From: Stagonosporopsis chrysanthemi
Taxonomy: Eukaryota; Ascomycota; Dothideomycetes; Pleosporales; Didymellaceae
Reading direction: 5' to 3'
Assembly (NCBI GenBank): GCA_022560025.1
Contig: JAFISE010000147.1
Span: 1 to 64,000, forward strand
DNA length: 64,000 nucleotides
The position numbers were made by a program, and so were the translations under genes. Every line of letters starts with the position of its first letter. The stretch's first letter is position 1. The notes under the pieces were generated by a model. That model was given only the letters and a program-made list of their open reading frames with translations, had not been told where the DNA came from and made no database searches. Of the stretch, positions 54,665 to 63,924 are shown in pieces.

Positions 54665-56326
54665 CTACTCCTCCTCCTCCTCCTCCTCCTCCTCCTCAAC
54701 CCCAAGCCTCTTCAGCGTCTCCTCCCTCCCCAGAATAAGCATAATGTCATACAACCTGCTCCCCTTCTCCTGCCCCGTAAGCCTTAGCCTGAGGTAATGA
54801 TAGACGTCCTTGCCGCCCTTCTTGCCCTCAGGCCTACCATCGATGATCTGCCTGACCTGCTCCATCAACGCCTCGCGCTCCCACTGCTGCGGCGGGAGAT
54901 CAGCCAGCATGCTGCAGCGCTGCACGACGTCGGCGGGGGTATCGGCGGTGAGAGATGCGGTTTGTGCGGGACGCAGGGGCGCGAAGAAGAAGGCGTTGCG
55001 GTAGAGGAATTCGTTTGCGTTTGTGAAGTTCTCGGCGTCGACGCGCACGATGCGCTCAACGTAGGCGTCTAGGCTGGGGGCTGCGAGGGCGCGCCAGGAG
55101 GTGGGTGGGTAGGGGCTGTCTGGGCTGGTGAGCAGGGCGGCCACGTCGTCGACGATTTCTTGCAGGGGTGCGCCGCCGGAGGATGCGCGTAGGGCGGCGT
55201 GTTTGCGCTGCAGGAAGTGCAGTTTGCCGAAGGTGACGGTGGTGTTGCCCTTGGTGAATTTGAGGGAGAAGGAGTCGACTAGTTGCTGCAGGGTCATTAC
55301 GTCGGTTTTCTCCTTGTGCGACCAGCCCAGCAGCGCGGCGAAGTTGGTTAGTGTTTCCGGGAAGATTTCCATGTCCTTGAAGGCGGTGATGTCGGTGTCG
55401 AAGTTGCGCTTGGAGAGTTTGTTGCCGTTCTCGTCTACCAGGAGCCCGACGTGTGCGAAAAGAGGTGGCGTCCAGCCAAAAGCGGAGTACATGGCGATGT
55501 GCTTGGGCGTGCTGGGCATCCATTCGGAGCCGCGGATGACGTGGGTGATCTTCATGAGGTGGTCGTCGACGACGTTCGCGAGGTGGTATGTCGGCAGGCC
55601 GTCGCTCTTGAGCAGAATGGGGTCTTCGTAGGAGGTCTCTGTGACATGACCGCGGCGCTTCAGCGGTTTGAAGGTGCCGTAGATCAGGTCCTTGTAGGTG
55701 GGGTACTGATCGGGGACCTTGAGGCGGACAACGTGCGGTTCGTGTCTGTGGGCGCGGTCGTCGCTCTCCTCCCTGGGTATCGAGCCGCATGTGCGGTCGT
55801 AGTCGGTCGCAAGGCCCAGCTTATGCCTGTGCTCGGCGAGGGCATTCAGGCGCTCTGTGGAGCAGAAACAGCGGTAGGCGTGCTCTGATTCGAGCAGCTG
55901 GTTTGCATGCTCGCGGTATATGGCGCTTCGCTCCGATTGCTTGTATGGCCCATACGGCCCTCCCACTTCCGGCCCTTCATCCCATTGCAGACCAGCCCAC
56001 CTCAGGTCCTTGAACAGCCGCTGCTCCGCGTCTGCTACTGTCCGCTTCTGGTCCGTATCTTCTATCCGCAGCAGAAATTGGCCACCTGTGCTCTTGGCGA
56101 GCAGGTAGTTGAAAAGAGCTGTTCGCAGCGAGCCGAGGTGGAGATATCCTGTGGGCGATGGCGCGAATCGCGTCCGCGCTGGTGTGGATGGGAGCGCCGC
56201 ATTGCTCTTCTGTTCTTTCGCTGTCTTGGAGGAGATAGGCCGTCTTGAGGATCGCGAAAGCCGCAAAAGGCAGGAGCGACACGTATACGCAGGTAATTGG
56301 GGACGCAGGAGCAGTGAGAACAACAT
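54665..56326 (-). CDS. MSE1: Mitochondrial glutamyl-tRNA synthetase
   Basis: The 553-residue single-exon class I synthetase has a presequence (MLFSLLLRPQLPAYTCRSCL and LRLSRSSRRPISS). The HIGH-type motif is PSPTGYLHLGS (residues 57-66) and the KMSKS-type motif is KLSKR (303-307). The Rossmann core shows LRTALFNYLLAK, RIEDTDQKR and PILLKSDGLPTYHLANVVDD, bacterial/mitochondrial GluRS signatures, not the cytosolic Gln/Glu type. It charges mitochondrial tRNA-Glu and, in organisms using the indirect route, may mis-charge tRNA-Gln. The protein ends in a run of glutamates encoded by a GAG repeat, unusual for the family. It is divergent from the Hsp40 gene. Confidence 0.92.
   Translation of the reverse strand: MLFSLLLRPQLPAYTCRSCLLRLSRSSRRPISSKTAKEQKSNAALPSTPARTRFAPSPTGYLHLGSLRTALFNYLLAKSTGGQFLLRIEDTDQKRTVADAEQRLFKDLRWAGLQWDEGPEVGGPYGPYKQSERSAIYREHANQLLESEHAYRCFCSTERLNALAEHRHKLGLATDYDRTCGSIPREESDDRAHRHEPHVVRLKVPDQYPTYKDLIYGTFKPLKRRGHVTETSYEDPILLKSDGLPTYHLANVVDDHLMKITHVIRGSEWMPSTPKHIAMYSAFGWTPPLFAHVGLLVDENGNKLSKRNFDTDITAFKDMEIFPETLTNFAALLGWSHKEKTDVMTLQQLVDSFSLKFTKGNTTVTFGKLHFLQRKHAALRASSGGAPLQEIVDDVAALLTSPDSPYPPTSWRALAAPSLDAYVERIVRVDAENFTNANEFLYRNAFFFAPLRPAQTASLTADTPADVVQRCSMLADLPPQQWEREALMEQVRQIIDGRPEGKKGGKDVYHYLRLRLTGQEKGSRLYDIMLILGREETLKRLGVEEEEEEEEEE
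54668..54699 (-). repeat. GAG/CTC trinucleotide microsatellite at the end of the GluRS gene
   Basis: About ten CTC units in a row lie immediately before the stop codon on the coding strand. They encode the poly-Glu tail, and length variation between strains would be expected. Confidence 0.85.
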
Positions 56327-56587
56327 GATGGACGCAATGAAAGAGAGGAGCTTCAGTGGTTCGTTCGACTTTCTGAGGCAGAATCCAGAGATGCGCCGCC
56401 AATCAAAGCGCCCGGAATTTTGTTGCCCACCGCCTCACGGCTAATCTTGCCGTTCTCTTCGGCGATTGCTCGTAAGCATCTGGGGAAGTTTCTCAACTTT
56501 TCCGAACCGCCTCGCGCCGCCTCTGCTGTTTGTCTGTACATACTCTCTTGATACCCAACTTTTCCAGTTCCCCCAAGTCTAGTAAAA

Positions 56588-58083
56588 AGTACGTACTCAG
56601 AATCAAATCTGTCGACAATCCTCTAACGCTCGACAGTGAACGACGTAGAGGAAGTCGATCTCTACGGTATGGATCCATATGCACAGTATCCTAGAGGGCA
56701 GCACTGATGTCGCACAGAGGTCCTCGGCATCAACAACAGTGCCAGCAAAGTCGAGATTAAAAAGGCATACCACAAGGTCTGTTCATCTATATTTAAACCA
56801 TACCCCACCATGCTGATGAACAATACTAGGCAGCGCTCGCACACCACCCCGACAAGGTTGCAGTCGACGAGCGCGAAGAAGCAGAAATCCGCTTCAAATC
56901 CGCAAAACAGGCCTACGAGATTCTGTCCGACGATGACAAGCGCCATCTCTACGATACCCACGGCATGGCCGCCTTCGACCCCGCCCGCGGCGGCGGCGAG
57001 CAACCAGACATGGACGACATTCTCGCGCAAATGTTCGGTGGTGGCGGTTTTGGGGGGATGCCAGGTATGGGAGGCTTCGGCGGCATGCCTGGTGGCCCGG
57101 GGCGAAACGTGCCAAAGAAGGGACGCAGCGTAGAGCAAGAGTACGAGGTCACGCTTGAGGAGCTGTACAAGGGCAAGACGACCAAGTTCTCCAACACAAA
57201 GAACATCGTCTGCAACCAGTGCGAGGGTTCGGGTGGAAAGAAAGGATCCAAGAGCCACGACTGCGGAGTCTGCAACGGGCGCGGTATGTTCAAGCTATTA
57301 CATTCTTTCTTTTGCTTGGTTTACTGATTTCCCACAGGCGCAAAGCAGGTCCTCCGCCAGGTCGGTCCCGGCCTCGTCACCCAAGAGACCGTCGCCTGCT
57401 CCAACTGCTCAGGCTCCGGACAGATCATCCCCGAGAAGCAGCGATGCAAGAAGTGCAAGGGCAAGAAGGTGGTCGAATCCAAGAACGTCCTCGAACTGTA
57501 CATCCCCCGCGGAGCACGACAGGGAGAGCGCATCATCCTTCAGGGTGAGGCCGATCAGCTCCCCGACCAGGAACCTGGCGACATCATCTTCACTCTCGAG
57601 GAAGCTGAGCACGAGATATTCGAGCGTGCTGGCGCTGATCTGCGCGCGATCTTGAAGATTTCGCTCGTCGAGGCGTTGACAGGCTTCAACAGGGTGGTCC
57701 TCACACATCTCGACGGCAGGGGTATCCAGCTTAACGTACAGCAACCCAACGGCAAGGTCTTGCGACCTGGTCAGGTGCTGAAGGTCCCCGGTGAGGGTAT
57801 GCCCATGAAGCGTAGCGACGCAAAGGGCGATCTGTACCTCCAGGTTGACATCGAGTTCCCCGAGGACGGCTGGCTCAAGGACGACGCCGCGCTGCAGAAG
57901 GTCAAGGACGCTCTGCCCGCGGCGAAGTCGTCAAGCGAGAAGCATGAAGAGGTCGAGGAGGTCGAAATAGAGTACGAGGCTGATATGGAGGACTTCGGTG
58001 CCGGCTCGGGAGACCCACGAGCGGGTGGTGCTGATTGGGAAGACGAAGAGGAGGAGGCCGGCCCACAGTGCGCCACGCAGTAA
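56588..58083 (+). CDS. Type I Hsp40 (DnaJ) co-chaperone with C-terminal CaaX box (Ydj1/Xdj1-like)
   Basis: The coding model is 56588, 56637-56666, 56718-56776, 56830-57283 and 57338-58083, 429 residues. The start codon appears to be split: A at 56588, then a 48-bp intron (GTACGT, branch CTAAC, CGACAG), then TG at 56637. No other in-frame ATG exists before the J domain. Remaining introns join LYEVLGI, AYHKAALAHHPDK and CNGRGAKQ. The domains are: J domain (HPD at 36-38), Gly/Met-rich linker (GGGGFGGMPGMGGFGGMPGG), and four zinc-finger repeats (CNQCEGSG, CGVCNGRG, CSNCSGSG, CKKCKGKK). The substrate-binding C-terminus follows, then an acidic tail ending CATQ, a farnesylation-type CaaX. It stimulates Hsp70 at membranes and in the cytosol. 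Confidence 0.88.
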
Positions 58084-58494
58084 AGTACACAACAGCAACC
58101 GAAGCGTTTGAGAGCAGCCTCTACAACGCAAAAAATTACGAAGAAGATGACATTGTGAGCGGCACAGGACTTGCATGATTCGGCGTTGGTGGCGGTGGTC
58201 CTTACTTGAAGGATATAGATACAATCAGATCTGAAAGCAGAGATCTGGTCGCAAGGAGTCGCACGGATTGCGTGGTCACGAGATTGACGGACCCAATACA
58301 ATATGATATACGCAGCTGACGTTCTCGAGGCAGGTGGCACGTCAAGCTCATGTCGTTCTTCTTTGGAAGGGCCTCGCCCGAGGTGCAACAGCCCTGATGA
58401 GTAGAGCTGCAAAGCTCTTGAGGTATGGGTTTGCTAACCGATCCAGCAACTTGTCCTCCTATATTTGTGCGCGCACACCAACCAGCCCTCTAGT
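58084..58494. other. Convergent intergenic region
   Basis: There are 411 bp between the Hsp40 stop and the stop of the minus-strand hypothetical gene. No feature was recognised. Confidence 0.6.
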
Positions 58495-59235
58495 CTACAC
58501 ATGGCGTTCACCATGTGTACGACCCAGGTCGACAGCTTCAAACCCACCCCCAACATCCTGGCGCCTCTCAAGATCAGCAATACGTCTCTGATCCGCCAGC
58601 TCCAACATCCGCTCTGCTTCTCCATGAGGAACATGCACGACTGAACCCCACTCCCCAGCCGCATCAGCGAAATCAATGATCTCCAACCTCTCAGCTACAA
58701 TTTGAGTTAGCCAGCCCAATGAACAACAAGAACTGTACTCACAGTCAGTCAACCCTCCTCGCCTAGACAACGCCTCGCGACGCTGCGGAGTGACAGGATT
58801 CAGTGCCATGAAGTGGAACGGATACCTCCGCTGAGCCTTCATGCGCGCCACGATCTCAGGATAGGTCTGCATGTAGCCGTGTCTAGCTGCACCCGTCACC
58901 TTTGCCAGATCGTATGAAGCGTGATAGGGCGCGAGGAAGTTGTCCAGCCATTGGACGTCGCTAGCACGTTCGGGGTACGGGTCGAGGGAGCAGATGAGGC
59001 GTCGAGTGAGACGAAGAGCGAATAAGCCAACAATGAGAAAATTTGGGGCTTGCTGTTGTGGTGAGACGTGATGCTCCTGCTGAGAGGCTGGGCGTGCTGG
59101 ATATGCTCGTAGAGGAGCGTGCTGATCTTGCTGAGCGCTTGAGTGTAGTGGATATGGTTGTTGCGGAGAACGCGATTGTGCCCATGCTGGGTGAACATCT
59201 GGTGGGGGATAGGCAGCCGGACGGTTGTTCTGCAT
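58495..59235 (-). CDS. Hypothetical protein, Gln/Pro-rich N-terminus
   Basis: The proposed exons are 59235-58743 and 58694-58495. The 48-bp intron GTGAGT...TTGTAG with branch GCTAAC gives 230 residues. The start MQNNRPAAYPPPDVHPAW is the first ATG that leads into the proline/glutamine-rich N-terminus. The frame is open further upstream, but only from TTG and with little protein character. A hydrophobic segment FLIVGLFALRLTRRLI and an ordered C-terminal half follow (DNFLAPYHASYDLAKVTGAARHGYMQTYPEIVARMKAQRRYPFHF). I do not recognise the family. It is divergent from the small secreted protein gene (325 bp). Confidence 0.6.
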   Translation of the reverse strand: MQNNRPAAYPPPDVHPAWAQSRSPQQPYPLHSSAQQDQHAPLRAYPARPASQQEHHVSPQQQAPNFLIVGLFALRLTRRLICSLDPYPERASDVQWLDNFLAPYHASYDLAKVTGAARHGYMQTYPEIVARMKAQRRYPFHFMALNPVTPQRREALSRRGGLTDCEYSSCCSLGWLTQIVAERLEIIDFADAAGEWGSVVHVPHGEAERMLELADQRRIADLERRQDVGGGFEAVDLGRTHGERHV

Positions 59236-59560
59236 TATCCAAGACGGTGTTCTTCTGTAATGGGAGCGTGTATGTAGAAGTTTGAGAAGTACGGGTAGCT
59301 GACGGCGGATGCAATCGCGCCACGTGAAGCGCAGTCGGCAGTGACGCCACAGCAAACGTCGGTTGCTGCGCTCACACTCCTCCAATCTTTCACTTACCAT
59401 CTGAGCCTTCTGTACGTCATCTTTGTTGATGGCTATCGTTCTTTCACCCAGCAAGTGGAGATCCTAGCCTGAGATAAAGCTACACCCAACTCTTCCATCA
59501 CAGTCACCACCCCACTGGATTCCCCAAACCAATTCGACAACTTCACCACCATCCAAAAAT
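59236..59560. other. Divergent intergenic region
   Basis: It lies between the hypothetical gene (minus) and the small secreted protein gene (plus). The last about 80 bp (CACCCCACTGG, CCAAACCAATTC) look like a fungal leader with a CCAAT-like element at 59526-59532. Otherwise nothing was recognised. Confidence 0.5.
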
Positions 59561-60030
59561 ATGAGATTCCTGACCTCTATCATCCTCGCGGTCTCCGCAT
59601 CCACCATTGTCACTGCCGCGCCCACTAAGGAGGTGACCCTTGACTCCCTCAGCTTTCCGGACAACGAGTTCATCTCCATGCTCTCGACCCGTGATCCCAA
59701 CACACCGATCGACTGTCCCCGCGCGGACAACAACTGCGGCGTCGTAACTCTCAGCAGCGGCAAGTACACCACCTTCGGTCAGGGTACTTGCATGCCGCTC
59801 GGCAAGAACGTGCAGTCCATCTACGTCGCCAAGTGCTATTGTTCTATCTGGCAGTAAGTAAAGTCTTGTTCTGAACATGTGTTTGTTGAACATAGCTAAC
59901 GAAGGGAAGCTCCTGCACCGGCAAGGTTGGCGACATCTATGTTGGCGGCATGATGATGTGCGAGAAGCCTAGGACTGCTGATACGTTCGAGAAGACACCC
60001 AAGTACATTTCCTGCGGCGGCATGAACTAG
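59561..60030 (+). CDS. Small secreted cysteine-rich protein (effector-type candidate)
   Basis: Exons are 59561-59853 and 59910-60030. The 56-bp intron (GTAAGT, branch GCTAAC, acceptor GGGAAG) closes the frame, 137 residues. There is a clear signal peptide (MRFLTSIILAVSASTIVTAA, cleavage near residue 20). The mature chain of about 117 residues has eight cysteines (DCP, NNC, GTC, KCYC, SCT, MCE, SCG), enough for four disulfides, and Gly-rich short strands (GDIYVGGMMM). Size, secretion and Cys content fit the small secreted protein class that includes fungal effectors, but no known family was recognised and a wall or environmental role is equally possible. Confidence 0.78.
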
Positions 60031-60186
60031 GCACCACGCTAGTGGAACAGTCAAGTAGATCATTAAGGATGGAGACTCTAAATCTTATACAAATGTCCAG
60101 ACAATGGTCACACCATCAAAGCCTGTACAGACTCACCACTACACCTGAGTTACCACCTGCCCTCAACTGGTCTTATCAGTCTAGCC

Positions 60187-62709
60187 TTACAAACCAACCA
60201 TCTCCACAGGACTCATCTCCCTTCCCTCCTTCTTCCCCACCCTCTTCAGCGTCTTCGGCCTATCAACAACAGCCATGAACCGCATATCCCCCTCATGCAC
60301 CCTCGCACAGCGCGGATTCAAACAACTCCCTATCGCGAAGTTCACACACCTCGGACGCTCGCAAGCTGTGCCGCACCCAACGCAGTTCTGACACGGCTCG
60401 TTCAGGTCACAGGTCTCGTTCCACCAGTTCTCATGGCAGTGCAGACAGACTGGGAATGCGGGGAGGGCTTGTGTGGGCGTGGAGCGGCCCGAGACTACGG
60501 AAGCTGGCCGGGCTGGCGTAGTGGTGACGGGGTGCTTGCGGGCTATTGCTGGGTGAGGTGGATAGGCTGGGCTGGAAGGGACGCTGTTCATGCCTGGTAC
60601 GGGAGGGGGAGTCTCGGCTCCGGGGAACTGGTTGTAGTTCATGGTGAAGAACGGGGTTTGATCTACGTCATTGAAAAGTGAGGGCTGGCTCATGTCGTTG
60701 AACAGTTGAGAGTTGTCAAGTTCGGGTTGCACGCTCGGTTGCGGAGCAGCGCTGTCGGCGTCCTGGTGGCTGTTCGCACTGGCATTCTCTCCGTTCGGCG
60801 CGACGAGACCCGAGGAAACCCCGGAGGTGCCAGCGACTTCAGTGGCTTCTTTCGTACTGGGGCCGTCTAGAAATTCTGGAAAATCTGGGTTGTCCAGAAG
60901 AGATGTTCGGTTGCCGATATCAGGAAAGTCGCCCCCAAAACTTGGCGTCAGTGAATCCCAATTAGAGATCTGATTCTGGTCGATCGCTTGGCCTCCATGA
61001 AGATCGTCTTGTGGAGTATCAGGAAACAGTTGGAAGTCGCCAAACTCAAGCTTCTGAGAAGACTGGTGTGATATGGCAGATTCTCCAACTTGGCCACTCA
61101 CGTCAAACGACACTGCTGGGGCTTGAGATGGGCCATTGGGAAGGCTATCAGACATGTCCGTGCTGTAGTTCGATGTCAAGAATGGCATCAGATCTTGTTG
61201 GGGCTGAACATTTCCGCCATGCAGATTACCGTATGGGACTTGCTGCTGCTGCTGCTGCTGATTGCCCGACAACTGCATGTGTTGCAATCCATTGTTTTGA
61301 TTAGGCAGTGCAACTGGTGCCATCATAGAAGCAAAACTTTGCTGCTCCATTAGCGTGGACCCAGGTAAGGATAGCTGCTGAGATCCGGCTTGCAAGCCTG
61401 ATTGGCCGAATGTCTGGTGTCCAGCTGCCTGTTGCTGCGGCATGAGGTTGAGTCCAGCAGGGCCATCTGCCTGGGCGACTGGCGATTGAGAGTGCATTTG
61501 CGCCATATGCTTATTGAAGTAGGGGGTGGCTTCTTGGGGACTGAGATGACACAGACCGACGTTCGATCGGCCTACGTTCACGTGATGCAGGAACTGTAGG
61601 AAACCGGTCTGAGGTTGAGCCTGTCGAATATGCATATTTGACAGCTGTGCTTGTAGTTGAGGCGTGTTGTTTGGGCTTGCGTACATGGCTGTGGTTTGGT
61701 TCTGCTCAGGTCGTCTGCTTTGTCGAGTTGGGGTCACGGGTGGCTGTCTTGACAAGCCTGACGTCCTTCGCTCAGGCGTGGCTGCCGGGCCATTCAATGT
61801 CGAATCGTGTCGAACCCTCTGCTGCACGGGCATCGACTTATGAGAAGAGCTGAGCACATCAGTGCGGTTGTTCATCGATCCATCGGTAGCTGCGTACCCA
61901 TCGGAGCCGCGCCTCTTGCGTTTGCCCGGGATCTCCCTCACTGGTGCTGGACTGCCCTGATTTGGCAGTGAGAAACCGGCGTGAATACCTGCCAACGTTG
62001 GCGTGCTCTGCATACTTTCGCGCTGCGCAAGGAGCTGGACTTTTTGCATTTTGTGCCACTCCGCTGTATCTTTGGCTTGCTTGAGCTGTTTCCTAAGACC
62101 ATCGTTCTCTTTGTTGACGGACTGTAGCTTTTCCTGCATCCGTGACAATTTCGCTCCCGTGTTGTGCTCAAATTGCGCCTTGATCTGCTTGTTCATATCG
62201 AGAAGGCGCTGTTCAAAGAGCTGCTCCACTTCACGCTTCACTTGCGCTTTGTGAGCTTCGACGTTATCCTGATTCATCTTTTGCGCACTTAGCTCTGCTT
62301 GGGCTGTGGCTTTCTTTAGAGCAGCTTCTAGTGCGGCATTCTTAGCTTGCAATACTTGCAAAGCTGCCTCGCTGGGCCCAGTCTGACTTTGCACCACTGA
62401 TTGCGTAAGATTTTCGATGGTGGCCTTGTAGGTAATGACGAGCGTTGTGGCTCTCATTCTCTCACCTTCTCTTTCCATACTCTCACGCTTGAACGCTTCT
62501 TCGGCACGCTCAGCGCGGCGATTTGCATGCAGCATTTCTGCGTATCGACTGTTCGCTCGTTGCAAGGCTGAGTCTTTGTCCACTTTGAGCACCTCGATGT
62601 CACGCTTGAGCGTCGTGATCTCTTCGGCCTGCGACATGGGGGAAGAGCCTGCTCCATTGTCAGGCGTGGTGATAGTGCCGGACAGCGCCTGGGGGGTGGG
62701 AGACCGCAT
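60187..62709 (-). CDS. Coiled-coil, polyQ, CCCH zinc-finger hypothetical protein
   Basis: The 840-residue single-exon protein has a long N-terminal coiled coil at about residues 25-230 (EEITTLKRDIEVLKVDKDSA, ...MQEKLQSVNKENDGLRKQLK). A nuclear-signal-like PGKRKRRGSDG follows, then a Gln/Asn/Pro/Ser-rich disordered middle with a Q7 tract encoded by CAG repeats. The C-terminal cysteine cluster is CLHCHENWW...CDLNEPCQNCVGC. Its end CVNFAIGSCLNPRCARVH fits a CX7CX4CX3H CCCH zinc finger. Such fingers often bind RNA. The combination suggests a nuclear or RNA-linked regulator, but the exact family is not known to me. It converges on the secreted-protein gene (156 bp between stops). Confidence 0.75.
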   Translation of the reverse strand: MRSPTPQALSGTITTPDNGAGSSPMSQAEEITTLKRDIEVLKVDKDSALQRANSRYAEMLHANRRAERAEEAFKRESMEREGERMRATTLVITYKATIENLTQSVVQSQTGPSEAALQVLQAKNAALEAALKKATAQAELSAQKMNQDNVEAHKAQVKREVEQLFEQRLLDMNKQIKAQFEHNTGAKLSRMQEKLQSVNKENDGLRKQLKQAKDTAEWHKMQKVQLLAQRESMQSTPTLAGIHAGFSLPNQGSPAPVREIPGKRKRRGSDGYAATDGSMNNRTDVLSSSHKSMPVQQRVRHDSTLNGPAATPERRTSGLSRQPPVTPTRQSRRPEQNQTTAMYASPNNTPQLQAQLSNMHIRQAQPQTGFLQFLHHVNVGRSNVGLCHLSPQEATPYFNKHMAQMHSQSPVAQADGPAGLNLMPQQQAAGHQTFGQSGLQAGSQQLSLPGSTLMEQQSFASMMAPVALPNQNNGLQHMQLSGNQQQQQQQVPYGNLHGGNVQPQQDLMPFLTSNYSTDMSDSLPNGPSQAPAVSFDVSGQVGESAISHQSSQKLEFGDFQLFPDTPQDDLHGGQAIDQNQISNWDSLTPSFGGDFPDIGNRTSLLDNPDFPEFLDGPSTKEATEVAGTSGVSSGLVAPNGENASANSHQDADSAAPQPSVQPELDNSQLFNDMSQPSLFNDVDQTPFFTMNYNQFPGAETPPPVPGMNSVPSSPAYPPHPAIARKHPVTTTPARPASVVSGRSTPTQALPAFPVCLHCHENWWNETCDLNEPCQNCVGCGTACERPRCVNFAIGSCLNPRCARVHEGDMRFMAVVDRPKTLKRVGKKEGREMSPVEMVGL

Positions 62710-63920
62710 CTTTGGTCGATTTATTGTCCAGTGGAGGGGTTATTGGTGTTAACAAATCGAGGAAAGAATATTTGCGGGTCTCGTGTTGAATGAGGCTTGG
62801 GTTGGTGTAATAGCAAAACAATGATTTATACCCAAGGTGAAGGCGAGAACGAATAATATGTAGCGAACCACAATTGAAGCTGAGAGCCATACCAAATGCA
62901 GCGGCCACCAGCAAATCAGAAAGAGCGACGCAGCAATTTTGCAATCTTGCATATGCGAACCATGGAAGCAGCAAAGCCCTGAATTGGTTCGGAGTTCTTC
63001 CACAGTGGCAGTCAACCGTGGGTGCCTATTTCTCACTGTAGTGCGGTCATGGTCTCCGGATTCCCGAGATACATGCTCCAAACATAAATGGCGTTGATCT
63101 GAGCACCCGAAGAGGCCACATCGTGGGCAGTGCAATCCATATCGTGAACGCGATCTCAAGTCTTGCGGTGAAACAGAAAGAAATACTTCTAAACGGACGA
63201 GGCTTAAGTGAGCATCATGGGAGACACAACCCCATTATTAGTGAAGCATAGAAACGATTAAATGAAAGAGTTGGAGGAGATCTGAGCGTAGCACCAAAGT
63301 GGTGCCCAGGTCAAGGTCATCAGCCCACTAATGATATTCGAAGATCAGTCTTTGCGAGGAATTAAAGAGTTCTCGGGGGAGAAAAAAAGCATGCAACGCG
63401 AAGCTATTGACGGTCCTGGTCGACCACAATACTATCCACGTCAATTGCATGGATTCAAGGTCGAAGCTCAGGCGATATCAAGTTAGCTTAGCCTTGTCAT
63501 GTCCTCCATTCTATGGGAAGAGTGACTACCGAGGACAAGCCGTGACGCACATCCTCGATATAGAAAGACGCCTGTGCTTGCTCACAAAGAGAACGAGGAC
63601 GAGATGGAACGATGCCAAACGAAGTAAAATAGCAGCACAGGAGCGGCATAACCTGTGTTGGAGACCAGACCAGCAACATCAGGTGATGCATCGGGATCGA
63701 AACACCCTGCACAATGATCAAGTGCGTGCAATGGCAAGCCTAAACAGCCATGAGCTAGGAATTGAAGACATGAGCAAGCTTTGCAAACCAGGTTGCATGT
63801 CATCCGGACATGCAAAAAACTTCGACCCCATATGGATCCTTCCTAATGTGGCTGATATGATATAGTGAGTCCTAAAGAGCAGATTCTAATCAAATTTGGA
63901 TTAATAAACGTGTCTTTCCT
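62710..63920. other. Gene-free stretch at the right end
   Basis: About 1.2 kb upstream of the minus-strand CCCH gene. Short open frames exist on both strands (one of 152 codons at 63407-63865 lacks an ATG start and coding character). Nothing else was recognised. Composition becomes T-rich toward the end. Confidence 0.55.
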
Positions 63921-63924
63921 TCAA

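Noticed and set aside
55056..55790. 244-codon minus-strand frame inside the GluRS gene
   Set aside because: An Arg/Pro/His-rich out-of-frame shadow.
63407..63865. 152-codon plus-strand frame near the window end
   Set aside because: No ATG start, no recognisable domain, no splice context; probably chance.
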